Source: Cliona cf. orientalis (taxonomy: Eukaryota > Porifera > Demospongiae > Clionaida > Clionaidae). From it: DNA of 64,000 nucleotides. A program made the translations under genes and the position numbers. The notes beneath the pieces were generated by a model that made no database searches, was not told where the DNA came from, and saw nothing but the letters and a program-made list of their open reading frames with translations. Location of the stretch: contig OZ005704.1 in NCBI GenBank assembly GCA_963930775.1, positions 4,092,001 to 4,156,000 on the forward strand. Reading direction: 5' to 3'. Below, piece by piece: positions 54,721-64,000 of the stretch; position 1 is the stretch's first letter, and each line of letters starts with the position of its first letter.

Positions 54721-55260
54721 ATCAACTATTCCAGAAGTTTTGAAACATCTATCCAGTCAACTCGCTCCTTTGTGCAACCTTCTGAAGAAGCAAAGTGATT
54801 GAAGGGGATGGTGGAACTCGGAAGTCAAGGCGTTTGAGCTGATGAAGAAACAGCTGGCTGAAGCCCCAGTTTTACAGCACTACAATCCTACAAAAGCCTA
54901 CAAAAGCAGTGTCGCTATCTTCGGATGCATCTCCTTATGTGGTTGAAACAGTTTTGTGTCGTGCTTGCTGATGGCACTGAGAAACCAATTGCATATTCCT
55001 CATGTATATTGAATGCTGTGGAGAGGAAATATCATGAACTGGATAAAGAGGCTATGGCAACAGAATTTGGAGTTAAAACATTTTCATCAATATCTTGATG
55101 AAAACCACTTCAATATCTGCTCAGAGAGTCCCGAGGTGTTCCTGTTATGGCTTCTGCAAGACTGCAATAGTGGGCACTGATCCTCGCTTCACACCAATAT
55201 ACCGTCTCCCATCGGCCAGGGAAGAAGATGGCAGATGCTGATGGTTTAAGTACCTCTGTC
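54720..55260 (+). pseudogene. Gypsy 2 RNase H
   Basis: LQHYNPTKAYKS (about 54,875), SSDASPYVVETVLC (first Asp), GTEKPIAYSSCILNAVERKY, HELDKEAMATEFGVKTF (Glu) in successive frames, then degraded sequence to HRPGKKMADADGL (ADALSR equivalent near 55,220). Multiple frame changes. Confidence 0.8.
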
Positions 55261-55358
55261 TCCAAATTCCACAGAAGTACACCGTCCTGGTAAAGGTAGT
55301 CTATCTGCTCCAGACCCTGCAGTTATCACTGATCAAAGCTGAGCAAATTAGACAGTAT

Positions 55359-55710
55359 ATGAGTAAGGATCCAATTCTGTCAAGGGTTAGGGAATTGGTG
55401 GCTAAGGGATGGAACGGGAATTCAGATGAGCAGCTGGCACCATATCAGAAAAAGAAAGATGAGCTAAGTTTGTTGGATGAATGCATACTGAGAGGAAATA
55501 GAGTTGTTGTGCTTGCAATGGGGAGAGCCCAAGTGTTGGATATACTGCGTGATGGTCATCCGGGCAATATCAAAATGAAGGGTATAACAAGACAAGTAGT
55601 GTGGTTAATGGTGATTTGACTTTGCAAGCAGCAGTGCGAAACGTGTCAAGTAAACCAGAAGTCTCCAGCAGTAGTCCCGTCGCATTGTTGGGAGTGGCCC
55701 CGATACAAAT
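55359..55710 (+). pseudogene. Gypsy 2 integrase zinc-binding N-terminus
   Basis: DPILSRVRELVAKGWNG, YQKKKDELSLLDECILRGNR, VLDILRDGHPGNIKMKGITR, VWLMVI, then after a stop CKQQCETCQVNQKSPA: the HH-CC region (H in DGHPG, C-x2-C in CETC). Sequence homology ends in HCWEWP, before the catalytic core. Confidence 0.85.
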
Positions 55711-56057
55711 TTGAATCAGCTTTACTGATCAATCAGATCCGAGCTTTGTTTCAATGCATGAAAATTGCCCAAAGTCACACACTTTTTTCTTCCTCGCAAG
55801 GGTGAGATTCCAATACATCCAAGTCGTGTGCTCTGTGACTTTTAAGCAATGTCATATGCGCACACTCTGCCTGGACCCATTTTTTCCCCAATTTTTTTCA
55901 CGCCCAGTGATACTGCGAAATGATTCAAGTATATAGGCAAAGCCACATTGTGGTACTGCAACATTTATAAATTAACCAGTGCACAGCTAATTAGAATATG
56001 CCATCAATAATATTTCTTCAAATTGATTTATTTTCAATAGTACTCTCTACTTCAATG
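55711..56057 (+). repeat. Degraded SINE 3' part
   Basis: From about 55,865 to 55,960 CTCTGCCTGGACCCATTTTT, TTTTTTTCACGCCCAGTGATAC and GGCAAAGCCACATTGTGGTA align with the body of the tRNA-derived SINE at 57,175. The tRNA head is not recognisable here. Confidence 0.5.
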
Positions 56058-56136
56058 TATCGTACCCACGCAAAAGAGGGCCCACTACGGAATATCGGTC
56101 CACTCCCTACTTCGGGCTCAATTTACTGCTGTCTAA

Positions 56137-56500
56137 TACCATATAATTATCCCCCCCCCTTGTGCATGCTAGCATTGAGCAAAAGTGGGGAGGGGGCTTA
56201 TACACGGGATCCTAGCATTTAGGTGTGACGACCATTGCCGACCATTGAATGCCATGTGGGCACACAATCTCTGTATTTCTCTGGCTGTTTGGTGGTCAAA
56301 ACTCGAGAAAACGACAAAATAAGGCATAATATGACACAAATAGCTAGTTTGTTGTGGCTACTGTTTTTATTTGGCTTATGGTCTGTAAGTATCTACATTT
56401 TACAGTCATATGCGAGACTAAACTACCTATGCAGGAACTCGAGCTGAAAATGCGGGGGGGCTTATGCGGAGGGGGGGTGTAATTGCAGGATTCTACGGTA
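56137..56500 (+). mobile_element. MITE family M5, copy 2 (364 bp), nested
   Basis: TACCATATAATTATCCCCCC and GGGGGTGTAATTGCAGGATT-CTACGGTA are inverted ends. The interior is a reversed relative of 44,961-45,327. Host MITE sequence (M3) continues directly on both sides. Confidence 0.85.
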
Positions 56501-56680
56501 TTTACTTGAATATGCGCCCATCTGTAGCTGCCCTTGAAGACGCAGCTCAAATGGCTGGTTTATGAGGACTAAACTTCGAATAGTCTTTGTAAGATCGATA
56601 ATTAACCTACCAAACAGCCGTAAAACTAAGCCTAGCTAGCTTTATGCCATGTTTCAGCACAAATGAATGATTCTGCACAG

Positions 56681-56806
56681 CTAGTGATCATAACCACACC
56701 CGCTTCATACGGCTGCCGTCAATGACATACGATGAAGTATCTCCTAGCGATCATAACCACACCCACTTCATACGGCTGCCGTCAATGACATACGATGAAG
56801 TATCGG
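56681..56806 (+). repeat. 63 bp tandem duplication in M3
   Basis: Units start CTAGTGATCATAACC (56,681) and CTAGCGATCATAACC (56,744). Other M3 copies have a single unit. Confidence 0.85.
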
Positions 56807-57174
56807 CCCGATAGCCGGCCGCCTTCACTCTTGATTGGTAATCGTGCTTGAATAAGGCTGAAATCAATGGTAGCCGCTGCAACTATTTGAATTATGAAGA
56901 CAGTTTGGGTAACTTACCTGGGCGCTCTTTCACATCTATATGCGATACTGGTACCCCCAATCTTGGCCCAGTGTAAGGTGCACCGCCCATGGGTCCCATT
57001 TTGCGAGGGTACGATATAAATAGCCAGCCAAAGTTATTCTCACTATTTCAAAGGGTACTTGGATGCTATAATGCAGCTCAATTCAAAGACCAGCAGAGAA
57101 TAAAATTTAAATGTTCCAGGATTATCAAGCAAAACGTCCTTATCAAAATATCAAAGCATAGAAACCAGAACTAT

Positions 57175-57360
57175 GCAGATGGTCTAGTGGTTAAGCACTG
57201 ACTTACAAGCAATGTCGAATGTGCGCACCAGTTCAAACCTGGTTTGGTTTGGGTCAAAATTTTTTTCACTGCCAGTGATACCGGGAAAGGCTGGGGTACT
57301 TCAAGTTTTTTAATGGGATTCAAGCAGGGCGAAGCCACTTTGTGGTTATATCATGTCAGC
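57175..57360 (+). repeat. tRNA-derived SINE
   Basis: The head GCAGATGGTCTAGTGGTTAA carries a pol III box A-like word, and ACCAG-TTCAAAC-CTGGT forms a T-arm with a box B-like GTTCAAACC. Between them an arm with CAA at the anticodon position and an extra variable stretch recall a class II (Leu-like) tRNA. Acceptor strands do not pair, so it is not a working tRNA gene. The unrelated tail (CACTGCCAGTGATACCGGGA ...) recurs at about 55,900, as expected for a SINE. Confidence 0.6.
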
Positions 57361-58218
57361 AGCTCCTGCAAGGCAAACTAGAGCTCTGTAGAACTCATAC
57401 ATACCCCATGTGCTAGATCTACTTTTTTGTGCATGGTAAAAATAAAATGTTTTTGTGGATTTAAGAAGAAAAGTAGTAGAAATGCTCAGGCTTGATTGTA
57501 GGGTCCTGGTGATGTCAGCCATAAAACTACTGATTCTCTCTGCACCTGATCTAGACTAGTAAGATATACCTATACCTCTACCTATAATATATGCTATCTT
57601 ACAGTCGGATTCAGTTCCATAGGGCTTCATATTTTACTATAGCGGATAGCAGCCAAACAGTATGGTCATGAGATGTCAACCATCTTTGCCACTTCATATA
57701 TTTAGTTACGTTATGCAGCTAGCAAGAAAACACATGCCTGTATGCGTGCATTGAGTAGCCACTGTCTGTAGCTTAACACAACTATACATCAAGGATACAT
57801 ATGTATATCAAATTTCACTACATTGGTGAAAATATTTTTCACCAAAACTTATTCAATACAAACAGTGGCAGGCTTGACGAAATATTTATCCAGCGAAAAT
57901 TCCTGCATAATCTAACCTATAATACATACACATACACATCACTCATAGCTCTGATCCATGAGTTCCTCTCATCAGGCTGTTGGTTGCTCCTTGGCTGGGC
58001 ACTACACTACCTCCCATTCTACCTGATGGGCCGAGTACTATATTTCCACCATTATTTTCCTGCACTAATCTTCTCGATAATGCTTGGAGGTATGATCTTC
58101 TAACTCATGCATGAGGTGTTATATTATTATATGAAATGTACCATAATATTCTTTATGATGTAATTATTATTGTTTCAACAGAAATTTGCTATGTAACTTT
58201 GTATTACAGTATCATTTA
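57361..58218 (+). repeat. R2 copy 3 (truncated) and M6 fragment; rest unassigned
   Basis: 57,380-57,780 follows R2 (GAGCTCTGTAGAACTCATAC, CAGTTCCATAGGGCTTCATA). 57,800-57,930 resembles M6 (GGCTTGACGAAATATTTATC). A 100-codon plus open frame (57,801-58,103) overlaps this repeat and is not supported as a gene. From 57,930 nothing is recognised. Confidence 0.55.
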
Positions 58219-58539
58219 CAGGGGCGTAGCTTCATTGTTTCCTTGTTGCCCGGAAACCCCCCCTGGCAGTCAGATTCAGTATTATCTTAGTATGATTTAG
58301 CTATCAGGAAACCCCCTTGGTTTCCAGATTCAATGTGCAGGCACTAAAATCTCCTAAAACTTAGCCTAGATCTCCTCCTTTTGTGCTTTTCTCTGCCAAA
58401 ATCTCGAGAATCAAGCAAAATCTTGCTGAAAATGGCGATTGTTAATTAGAGGGCGTGGCCAAAAAAGTGGGCGTGGCCTTCAATTTTTTCGCGCGCAACT
58501 GCTAGGAAACCCCGTCAGAAAATCCTGGCTACGCCCCTG
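58219..58539. mobile_element. hAT MITE, CAGGGGCGTAGC ends, perfect 5 bp duplication (321 bp)
   Basis: CAGGGGCGTAGCTTCATT at the left and AAAATCCTGGCTACGCCCCTG-type right end are inverted; ATTTA flanks both sides (58,214-58,218 and 58,540-58,544). Termini match those of the autonomous hAT at 5,667-8,821. Confidence 0.92.
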
Positions 58540-58557
58540 ATTTATAATAATAAAACT

Positions 58558-59263
58558 TACCATACCGTCGCAAAAAAGGGCCCATGGGCTGTGGTCACCT
58601 AGACTGGGGGTGGGGCCAATGTTCAAGGTATCAGTGTCAGTTAGACACAAAAGAGTGCAGGTCTTCATACCTTAAGGATACTTTGTTGTGGGTACTGAAT
58701 TTAGCAAAATTAGCTTATTTGCTCGATTTTCGCTAAAAATTGTATCTGCAAACATTTAACTTTTTCGAATAAATGACTACTAATTTGATAACTCACTAAA
58801 ATGAGTACCCGCTAAACACACTATTGCCAAAATCCACTAAAATTTGTACCCGTAAATAATCGTAGCTCTAAGGTATTCAAATAGTAACCGCAGTTACTAT
58901 TGATTACAGCATTATTCAAGCACAATTACCAATCAATAGTGGGGGTGGCCGGCCATCAGGCTGATACTTCACAGTGTGTCGTTGGCAGTAGGCGTGGTTA
59001 CAATTGCTATAGCCATGCATGATCGTTCTTTTGTGCTGAAATACGGCATAAGGCATAAGGCATATGGCATATGGCTAACTAGGCTTTGTTCTGCAGCTGT
59101 TTGGTAGGTCACTTTTTTATCTTACCTTGATTGGTTGACTCCACATAAACCAGTCCCAGGGCAGCAAGGTCTACCTACACATGGGCGCATATTAGAGTAA
59201 ACATTAATTAGCAGGAAATTGAGCCCAAAGTGAGGGTGGGCCCTCCTTTGCAAGGGTACAGTA
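58558..59263 (-). mobile_element. MITE family M3, copy 3
   Basis: TACCATACCGTCGCAAAAAA-GGGCCCA and GGGCCCTCCTTTGCAAGGGT-ACAGTA are inverted ends; the interior is reversed relative to 29,569. A stretch of about 240 bp (58,625-58,870) absent from other copies is probably a further insertion. A run of ~7 bp repeats (GGCATAA/GGCATAT) is at 59,045-59,074. Confidence 0.8.
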
Positions 59264-59348
59264 TGAACACAAGGTAAAATTAAAGTGATAATTAGCACCT
59301 GCAAGAAAACTTAGGGCATCTTTTCGTCTTTATTGAATTTCCCACTAT

Positions 59349-59770
59349 AATGTATTTTCTCGTTATTAGGCGCATTTTGCTTATAAGTGCATATTCGCTG
59401 TTAAGCGCATGTTATTTTACTGTCCTATTCACTCGCTATTAGGCGCATTTCACCCATAAGCACATGTGACCCTTGACCTCGATATCTGCTGCTAGCCCAG
59501 GGTTCCATCCTTTTCGAATTGAAATTACAAATGGCTACAGTAGATTCTCAGGCTTTTTAAAGCAGTGGGCTAGGTCCATTTCGAGCATGTCGGAGTATAG
59601 TAATGTGCAGCACAAACGATCATGCAACCAACCAATCAACTGGGCATGCTCCTTAAATATACCCGCTGATGCATATGCGTACTTGGATGTAGATATTTTT
59701 TAGGCGCATCTCGCTGTTAAGTGCACCTCCCTAATAAGTGCAGGTTTTCTTCCTGTGGAGATATAAGCGC
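59349..59770 (+). mobile_element. MITE family M1, copy 3, right end damaged
   Basis: AATGTATTTTCTCGTTATTA starts a stretch collinear with 17,306-17,735, up to CCTGTGGAGATATAAGCGCA. The right TIR after that is replaced by unrelated sequence. Confidence 0.8.
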
Positions 59771-59964
59771 AGTGGTTTAACTGCTTTTGGGCAATAGACA
59801 CCAAAGTTCAGGTTGCATCTGCACATGTGCGGTGTACTAACAGGCAATCTTGCATAGGCAGGGTAGACTATGTCGCTGGCTTAATGCTTTGTGAGCACAT
59901 GTACTGTTAATAGATGATCATGCATACTAGCCACATTATCTCATGATTGACGTTAACTCTTGTT

Positions 59965-60235
59965 GAGGTAAGATTGATAATAACCTGCCAAAGAGCCGCA
60001 GAGATATGCCTAGCTTTAATGCCATGTTTCAGCACAAAAGAATGATTGTGCACGGCTAGTGATCATAACCATGCCCACTTAATACAGCTGCCATCAATAG
60101 CAGATGGTGAAATATCGGATTCATAGCCAACCACCCTCACTTCGATTGATAACTTGAAAAAGGTTGAACTCAAATAGTAGCCGTGGCTACTATTCGAATT
60201 ATGAAGATCCCGTAAGTAGCTTTCCAGGGCGAGTG
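59965..60235 (+). repeat. M3 internal fragment
   Basis: TTTCAGCACAAAAGAATGAT, GCCACTTAATACAGCTGCC-like and GTAGCCGTGGCTACTATTCG words match the M3 interior; no TIRs. Confidence 0.7.
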
Positions 60236-60597
60236 AGTAGATACAGACTCTCAATGCAGGAAGCATTAATACTGATCTCAGTGCATACAGTGAGTAGCTT
60301 GGAGTCATCAAATTGACGATCAAGTGTTGACTTCAAGAAGGTATCCAAAAGGGAAGTGATAATGTACCCAGCAGTGGTTCCAGAGTTGTCGAATGAGTAG
60401 CTGCAACCACAGACGATGATATACCATACAGATACTTCAGCTGGTGTGGCAGTCGGTATTTCATTGTTGGTGTGTAGATTGTTTACACCTGTCAAGTTGT
60501 ATGGTAAGCTTGCTGGATCGAATTGTTTTTTTTTCACTTATATCTTGAATTGTGTGGACCAATTATGAAGGAGCTGGACTATAGTATATCATAAAGT
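60236..60597 (-). other. Unassigned minus-strand open frame
   Basis: From 60,537 downwards an open frame (MKKKQFDPASLPYNLTGVNN ... VWYIIVCGCSYSFDN ... STLDRQFDDSKLL) is compositionally protein-like but matches no family I know and lacks clear splice sites. It could be an exon scrap of a host gene or a chance frame. Confidence 0.25.
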
Positions 60598-61650
60598 CCG
60601 TAGACTATAAGTAGGGATGACCTGGATATGCCGTATGTGTAATGCATTACAAATTCCAAAATATCTCAAAACAGGTAACTTTATAAAATTTCTAAGTGTG
60701 ATAATCAAAAACCCCAGCAAATTATCTCTCTAATAAGACCAAGATCATTCATTTAGTCGATTGTACACACCAGAACCAGACGTTAAAAAATGGCCATTTC
60801 TCATCCCTTTCTTTTTCAATATCAAGACTAACTCAAGACTGTCTGGACTGCTCACCTTAGTTCTTGTATAAATCCACTCTATTTTGTAGCGCACAGGTCC
60901 ATGGCACATTAGTTTGGCATTATCTTGACAGTTACGTGTAATGGTGGGTGTGCACTGCACATTTCTAATGGGTGTGTCTGATACGCCATTTTGTCATTTA
61001 ATGCGCATGTTCTGAATGTGTTGCCATGGTGAAATCATGTGACTATGGTCAGGGGGCTGCCCACATGATGCAGCAGCGTAGCTACAATTGTACAATTACA
61101 ATATAGTTAGCTCAGTGCTCAGATACATTGTACTCACACTTGAGCTGAGTTCTAGCCTCGAGCCAGGTGCCAGGCTCCAGGCTCCAGGCTCCAGGCTCCA
61201 GGCTCTCCCGTGTGAGCTAAATATAGCTTAGTTAACTAGGCCAGTGCATGCTAAGCACTATACAGTGAACTAGGTATCAAGAGGCTCTGCCAATTCGCAA
61301 CTTGATTTTCTTCCTAACGGAAGAGACACACCGCTACCTGGGCAGCCTAAACCACCCTTCTTTATCGGCCACCTTGAAGGGCGTGGCTAAGGCTTTGCGC
61401 GAACTTCAGTACCTCCTATCTACTAGAGCTCTACTAATTACACTGGACAGAAGTTGAGAGTTGAATGAGCAAACCATGTAAGATGGCATTGATAAATTAT
61501 ACTAAGAGCAATAAAAAAGAACAGAAACAAGCATAAAAAACGAAGGATGAAGTAGAGATGGCAGGGTCAAAAAGTACACAAATGAGATTTGTAAGGGATA
61601 AGCATCTGCTATACATTCCTACGCTTGCTTTTTGAGGGGTGCAAAAATAA
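60598..61650 (+). repeat. Dispersed repeat R1, copy 3 (~1.05 kb)
   Basis: From GTAGACTATAAGTAGGGATG to the R4 module (TACATTCCTACGCTTGCTTT). Collinear with 33,485-34,500 apart from a short local expansion at 61,170-61,206. Confidence 0.8.
61170..61206 (+). repeat. 7 bp tandem repeat (CAGGCTC)n
   Basis: About five consecutive CAGGCTC units inside R1 copy 3, absent from copy 2. Confidence 0.9.
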
Positions 61651-61769
61651 TGCAACTGAATCAAAATCTACCATCTTGAACCATCATGACAACCAGGGAA
61701 TAACCTGAATGTCTCTCACATGCCGCACTCGACAAAAATGCCAACATTAATAGGTGCATAAAAATGGAG

Positions 61770-61835
61770 AAAAGCAAGCAAAGGGATGTATAGCAGATGC
61801 TTATCCCTTACAAATCTTGACCCTGCCATGGTTAT
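61770..61835 (-). repeat. Short dispersed module R4
   Basis: AGCAAAGGGATGTATAGCAG and CCTTACAAATCTTGACCCTG match the module at the end of R1 just upstream, in inverse orientation, so this end is present as an inverted pair. Confidence 0.6.
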
Positions 61836-62069
61836 ACAACGATCATTGTGGATTTTGTGCAGCGAATCACACCTTTCCCTCCGCCTGTGCTCTCAGGGTA
61901 GTTTTAAATTTCTACATGATAAATCTCTGATGACAGTGGTAGTGCTCATATACATTGGCTTTTTATAGCGTTTTCTAATTATTGTGTTTGCAAAACAATT
62001 TGCTGAGCACCTGTGCCTTTGCCATTTCTTGACAAGTTCTCCGTGTACAAAATATTCCCTTCAAGAAGA

Positions 62070-62410
62070 CTAGTTAACCCTCAGCACATGCACCATGGGG
62101 TTACGGTAATCATTCTGTCTGTGTGTCTGTTAGTACGTTGAAACTACTGTTCTTTATGGTATTTTCAAGATTTATAATATCATATGATTTTCGCTGAAAA
62201 CACTTTGTTCACGATTTCTGGCATCATTTGCTGGTGATTGCCGCCTTCCTTATTTCCTGGTGAGCTTTTGATGGACAAATAAGACGGCAATGGCTTCTTT
62301 TTAACTCAAATAGTATGTATGGCCAGTGATAGATCCAGCAACATGACTGGTTCGTCACAGATTGTAGCAGTACACTGGCAGATAAGCTTCTGTATGCTGT
62401 CTGGCACATA
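62070..62410 (+). repeat. Dispersed repeat R3, copy 2
   Basis: TTAACCCTCAGCACATGCAC, then CTGTCTGTGTGTCTGT, then CTTATTTCCTGGTGAGCTTT and ATGGCTTCTTTTTAACTCAA as in 37,525-37,960. Confidence 0.7.
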
Positions 62411-62544
62411 TGATACAGTTAGACATTGTGCATGCAATTGCCAGTAATAGTTGACTTGTCATACCAAACTCATCTTTAGTGTTACTGCATAGATCTTGCA
62501 TGGCACGTCGTTTCTACTATATGTGGTGTGTGGTCGGCATTATT

Positions 62545-62850
62545 ACCCCGCGCGCTTGCGCAAGGGATAAAGTAATCGGTTGCGTCGTCGTCGTTACCAG
62601 TAAAAAATTGCCATATCTCGAGATCTAGGCACCTGAGCAACTAGTAAGCACAATGAATCAGTCGCATTTAGCGAAAATTTAAAGATTGGGCTTCAGTGTG
62701 TTTCGAATCGAGGGATATGGTCCATGAGCGCCACAAATAGTGCCTTTTTGTTAGCTTTCGTAACCACGCCTATCGACAGTGCCCACTTAATGCATTATGC
62801 ATGCGGCCTTGTGCTTTCTGCTCATGCGCATAACATTGAATATTATGGAC
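62545..62850 (-). repeat. Dispersed repeat R2, copy 4
   Basis: Read on the minus strand this follows R2 from about the GCATTATGCATGCGG part to the GC-rich end (ACCCCGCGCGCTTGCGCAAG). Confidence 0.65.
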
Positions 62851-62898
62851 TGGTAAAGGTCGTCAAGGCACACGTTTGGCTGGTAAGCTGTAACTATT

Positions 62899-63004
62899 CG
62901 CAGACTGGAATGCAAAGCCCCATCGAATCAGAATGTAAGATACCAATATCTCGCAGACTGGAATGCAAAGCCCCATCGAATCAGAATGTAAGATACCAAT
63001 ATCT
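62899..63004 (+). repeat. Perfect 53 bp tandem duplication
   Basis: Two identical units beginning CGCAGACTGGAATGCAAAGC at 62,899 and 62,952. Perfect identity implies a recent event. The open frame spanning it is not supported as a gene. Confidence 0.95.
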
Positions 63005-63788
63005 ACCTAGTCTAGATTTGGTGCAGAGACAGCTAGTGGTGTTTTGGCTGATATCACCGAGAGCCCTATATTATACACCCAAGGGCTTATGGGGTCTATA
63101 AGCTCTAGATACAACCAAGCAGCAACAAAAGCAGATCTATAGATTGCGTAATGTGCGCGTGGGGTATGTGCTGTATAGAGCTCTAGTTGCATTCTTGCAT
63201 TACTCTAGCATGCATAATTTCTATATTACCGTGTTTATGGCTTAGTTTACAGTTTTAAGTGTGCAGCTTATGCAATATGCTGAGAGTTTTGCACGACTGT
63301 GCTTAATTTTGTGTGCTGTTTGATTGGTAGGCAGCAGGTCAGAGGTTGGGCATGATCATGTGTACACAAAAAGTGGGTGTGTTGCCCATACATAACACTT
63401 TACAAATTGTAAGTCATAATCTAAAGCCTTGAAGACTGTTTTATGTTACTATAGCGTAAATGTGCATCAAGTCCAAGCTCCTCTGGCAGCTGGTGTAGTT
63501 TCCACAAGAATCCCTGTCTCAAAATTTTTGTATTCCTGGCAATTACAATTGTATGGGACCAGTAGGTCTTAAAACTGTTTCTGTTTGCATAATATACTCT
63601 GCTTTATTTGCAGCCATTGTTGTGGAGTTTTGTGTAAGAATCTTGACTGTTTTGCTACCACCCACCTGGAAAGGAGTCTTCTACCATTCAGCAATGGCAT
63701 TAATAGTGTCAACCATCATAGGAAGGTACTCAGTTCATTGTCTTGCATCTAGCAATAATAAAAGTGAATGTTATTGTACTTTCTGTAC
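63005..63788. other. No gene recognised
   Basis: Nothing supported. The small open frame from 63,553 runs into the MITE below. Confidence 0.4.
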
Positions 63789-64000
63789 ATACCCTCACAA
63801 AAGAGCTCCCACTAGAAGGATTGGCCTAACTACCATTTAGGGATCAATTTCCTGACAAGGTCTCAAATCTATCCCAATGTGCACCCCTCTTGGTGACATT
63901 GACACAATAGACTCAGTTTTCAGTACTGATTTTCGAATATTCGAGATAGATGGTCGATCAATAAGCAGTAGAACCAAGCCAAGGACCATGTTTTTGCCTC
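63789..64000 (+). mobile_element. MITE family M3/M4-like element, cut by window end
   Basis: CATACCCTCACAAAAGAGCT resembles the M3 left end, and GACATTGACACAATAGACTC with TTTTCGAATATTCGAGATAG match the interior of the M4 element at 48,385-50,238. This links the two families. Confidence 0.65.

Larger units (their letters stand above)
52185..55710 (+). mobile_element. Ty3/Gypsy element 2, 3'-truncated
   Basis: Gag, protease, RT, RNase H and the integrase zinc-binding region follow in canonical order on the plus strand, each broken by frameshifts. Similarity ends near 55,700 just after the integrase Cys pair, where SINE-like sequence begins. Insertions: hAT MITE in gag (52,228-52,537) and a foldback between gag and protease (53,224-53,537). 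It differs in sequence from Gypsy 1. Confidence 0.85.
56058..57016 (+). mobile_element. MITE family M3, copy 2, with nested M5
   Basis: TATCGTACCCACGCAAAAGA-GGGCCCA and TGGGTCCCATTTTGCGAGGG-TACGATA are inverted ends. Interior as at 29,569. A 63 bp tandem duplication lies at 56,681-56,806, and another MITE is inserted at 56,137-56,500. Confidence 0.85.

Noticed and set aside
57175-57247. Functional tRNA gene
   Set aside because: The T-arm and box-like words are present but the acceptor strands do not pair, and a SINE-like tail follows.
57801-58103. 100-codon hydrophobic open frame, possible membrane protein
   Set aside because: It overlaps a recognisable MITE fragment at its start; no family match.
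62899-63004. CRISPR-like repeat
   Set aside because: Only two directly abutting units without spacers; it is a simple tandem duplication in a eukaryotic context.

Overview
This is eukaryotic, almost certainly metazoan, nuclear DNA. Coding parts are split by short GT-AG introns of roughly 50-120 bp, there are no operons, ribosome binding sites or rRNA, and nearly everything recognisable is mobile DNA. The mix (hAT, Tc1/mariner, Kolobok-type, DIRS, Penelope, Ty3/Gypsy and Copia remnants, a tRNA-derived SINE, very many short TIR elements with TA target sites and terminal words such as TACCGTA, and frequent GGGCGTGGC words) suggests an invertebrate with a compact, MITE-rich genome. A sponge is my best guess, but the sequence does not prove it. 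I found no convincing host gene.

Layout. 0-9 kb: edge of a satellite, a dispersed repeat (R1), a decayed hAT copy abutting a Tc1-like remnant, then a nearly intact autonomous hAT transposon (5,667-8,821) with an overlooked first exon and one frameshift. 9-20 kb: TA-flanked MITEs, a foldback, scraps of integrase, a pogo-like DDE protein and Copia gag, and a 0.6 kb TTAA element. 20-24.5 kb: a decayed DIRS-like retrotransposon on the minus strand (gag, RT, RNase H, tyrosine recombinase), its recombinase split by a MITE that itself carries a hAT-like insertion. 25-29.2 kb: an internally deleted Ty3/Gypsy element with LTR-like ends and several insertions. 29-40 kb: nested MITEs and dispersed repeats R1, R2 and R3.

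40,475-44,905 is the highlight: a Kolobok-type DNA transposon flanked by TTAA/TTTA, with similar termini. It encodes a 14-exon, apparently intact transposase (599 codons) on the minus strand and, convergently on the plus strand, a small protein with a P2X7-receptor C-terminal (ballast)-like domain.

45-50 kb: MITEs, a hAT dimerisation-domain fragment and a Penelope-like element sitting as an inverted double copy inside a MITE, with a ~10 bp target duplication. 50.7-55.7 kb: a hAT-type MITE and a second, 3'-truncated Ty3/Gypsy element (gag to integrase zinc finger). Its gag is interrupted by a 310 bp hAT MITE whose removal with one 5 bp target copy restores the frame. 55.7-64 kb: SINE copies, nested MITEs and further R1-R3 copies.

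The biology of the window is therefore that of a transposon graveyard with two possibly recent residents (the hAT at 5.7-8.8 kb and the Kolobok-type element at 40.5-44.9 kb) and their short non-autonomous relatives. All similarity statements come from reading motifs by eye; no database search was run.
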